In this document: one piece after another, positions 5,981-6,734 of the stretch
Layout of the letters: each line of letters begins with the position of its first letter
Numbering within the stretch: the stretch's first letter is position 1
Assembly: GCA_013349725.1 (NCBI GenBank)
Contig: DUZB01000012.1
Coordinates: forward strand, 15,403 to 22,136
Length of the DNA stretch: 6,734 bases
Reading direction: 5' to 3'
Origin: Deltaproteobacteria bacterium
GTDB taxonomy: Bacteria; Desulfobacterota; DSM-4660; Desulfatiglandales; Desulfatiglandaceae
Program-made: the position numbers and the translations under genes
The notes under the pieces: generated by a model
Told to the model about the DNA's origin: nothing
What the model saw: the letters and a program-made list of their open reading frames with translations, nothing else
Databases searched by the model: none

Positions 5981-6734
5981 TTTTTTCCTCTTCCCAAACG
6001 GCTTCCGTCTCGAAAAACCGGCTGACGACTTCCAGGTAGTGCCCGGGACTGCCGGCTTTCCTGATTTTTTTTACGGTTTTTCCGCAGTCTCTGAACGACA
6101 GGGAAAAGTAATTCCATTGGGCTTTCATCCGATTCAGCAGATGGGAAGGGCCACTCAGGACGGCCGCGTATTGTTCGTACAAGGCGTCATGGAAATGTTT
6201 CAGCCTTTCAACCCTGTTGTCCTCTTTATTCAACCCGGTTTTTATGACCCCGGGCAGAAAGGGGTTAACGAGAGACCAACGACCGATCATCCATCGATCC
6301 ACATTTTCGAACCGCCCCGACAGTGCTCTGAAGTCACCCGCGCTCCTGATATCTCCGTTGTAGACAACGGGGTGGCGGAGAATGGAAAGACAGGTTTCAA
6401 ACCCTTCCAGATCCACATTCCCCTCGTACATCTGCAAGCCGGTCCTGGGATGAATGATCACCTCTTCAAGAGGGTATTGATTCAAGATGGGCGCCAGCCT
6501 GAGGAGATCTTCGCTGTTTTTCTGGCCGAGTCTGGTCTTGATGGAAAGTTTTCCTTTCATGGCGGGGACGACCTCGTCAAGAAAGGCCTGAATCCGTTCC
6601 GTGTGGGGAAGCAACCCGGAACCGCGCATCTTTTTGGTTACCTGAGGATGGGGGCACCCCAGGTTCCAGTTGATCGTATGGTAGCCCATATCAAACAGGC
6701 AATTGGCCAGCACAATGAAATCCTTTGCCGATTT
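5973..6734 (-). CDS. tRNA-dihydrouridine synthase family protein, N-terminus cut by right edge
   Basis: This FMN- and NAD(P)H-dependent enzyme family reduces specific uridines in the tRNA D-loop or variable loop to dihydrouridine. The frame stays open to the right edge (residues KSAKDFI before the GTG at 6713), so that GTG is internal; about 253 residues are visible. The catalytic Cys (codon 6654-6656) sits in NWNLGCPHPQV. Then follow KKMRGSGLLP, LSIKTRLG (a conserved Lys of the FMN site), VIIHPRTG (conserved His), VVYNGDIRS and RWMIGRWSLVNPFLP (FMN phosphate binding). All lie in the order expected for the Dus TIM barrel, and the last ~80 residues form the helical tRNA-binding domain. The missing part is the first ~75-80 residues of the barrel. 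The NWNLGCP/RGSGLLP signature differs from the DINMGCP/GSALL type of DusB, so I do not assign DusA, B or C or the target uridine. It is the most upstream visible gene of the operon. Confidence 0.92.
   Translation of the reverse strand, partial: KSAKDFIVLANCLFDMGYHTINWNLGCPHPQVTKKMRGSGLLPHTERIQAFLDEVVPAMKGKLSIKTRLGQKNSEDLLRLAPILNQYPLEEVIIHPRTGLQMYEGNVDLEGFETCLSILRHPVVYNGDIRSAGDFRALSGRFENVDRWMIGRWSLVNPFLPGVIKTGLNKEDNRVERLKHFHDALYEQYAAVLSGPSHLLNRMKAQWNYFSLSFRDCGKTVKKIRKAGSPGHYLEVVSRFFETEAVWEEEKND
5987..5990 (-). promoter_or_regulatory. Shine-Dalgarno of recQ inside the dus coding end
   Basis: On the - strand GAGG is followed by six A residues and then the recQ ATG at 5980; with the A of the ATG this makes a run of seven A. 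The site lies within the last codons of dus (Glu-Glu-Glu-Lys-Asn-Asp-stop), so recQ initiation depends on sequence that is being translated as dus. Confidence 0.65.

Noticed and set aside
1..6734. A defence island, mobile element or CRISPR array associated with the helicase
   Set aside because: The helicase is a complete housekeeping-type RecQ with RQC and HRDC domains. No nuclease, transposase, integrase, reverse transcriptase or regularly spaced repeats were found on either strand.

Overview
The window reads as ordinary chromosomal DNA from a Gram-negative, probably strictly anaerobic bacterium, most likely a member of Desulfobacterota (former Deltaproteobacteria). Three things point there. 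It has a TamB-type envelope protein, so there is an outer membrane. It has a 4Fe-4S/DUF3786 protein, a combination I associate with sulfate reducers, syntrophs and other corrinoid-rich anaerobes. Its dihydrouridine synthase carries the NWNLGCP/RGSGLLP variant signature that I associate with the same group. This placement is inference from protein families; no rRNA or other marker is present.

Layout. The left half is on the + strand. Positions 3-1937 hold the C-terminal part of a TamB/DUF490 protein that runs off the left edge. A 156-base intergenic region (1938-2093) follows, with a short 8-base-period GC-rich repeat, an inverted repeat and a candidate promoter whose perfect TTGACA box lies inside that inverted repeat. 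A secreted or membrane-anchored Tim44-like protein then occupies 2094-3032; its start is set by a strong Shine-Dalgarno sequence. The right half is on the - strand and is read right to left: a tRNA-dihydrouridine synthase (5973-6734, cut by the right edge), a RecQ helicase (3857-5980) and a 4Fe-4S/DUF3786 protein (3029-3847). The two blocks converge, and the stop codons of the Tim44-like and DUF3786 genes overlap in four bases.

The - strand genes look like one translationally coupled operon. dus and recQ overlap by 8 bases. recQ and the DUF3786 gene are 9 bases apart, with the Shine-Dalgarno of the latter sitting on the recQ stop codon. The operon thus joins tRNA modification, DNA repair and an iron-sulfur protein of unknown function; its promoter lies beyond the right edge. 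The + strand genes both act in the cell envelope: TamB in inner-to-outer membrane transport, and the Tim44-like protein at the inner membrane in an unknown role.

I see no mobile element, CRISPR array, RNA gene or phage gene, and no convincing new defence-type system. The most interesting items are the uncharacterised DUF3786 protein coupled to recQ, the extra segment between the RecQ helicase core and its zinc site, and the inverted repeat overlapping the -35 box.
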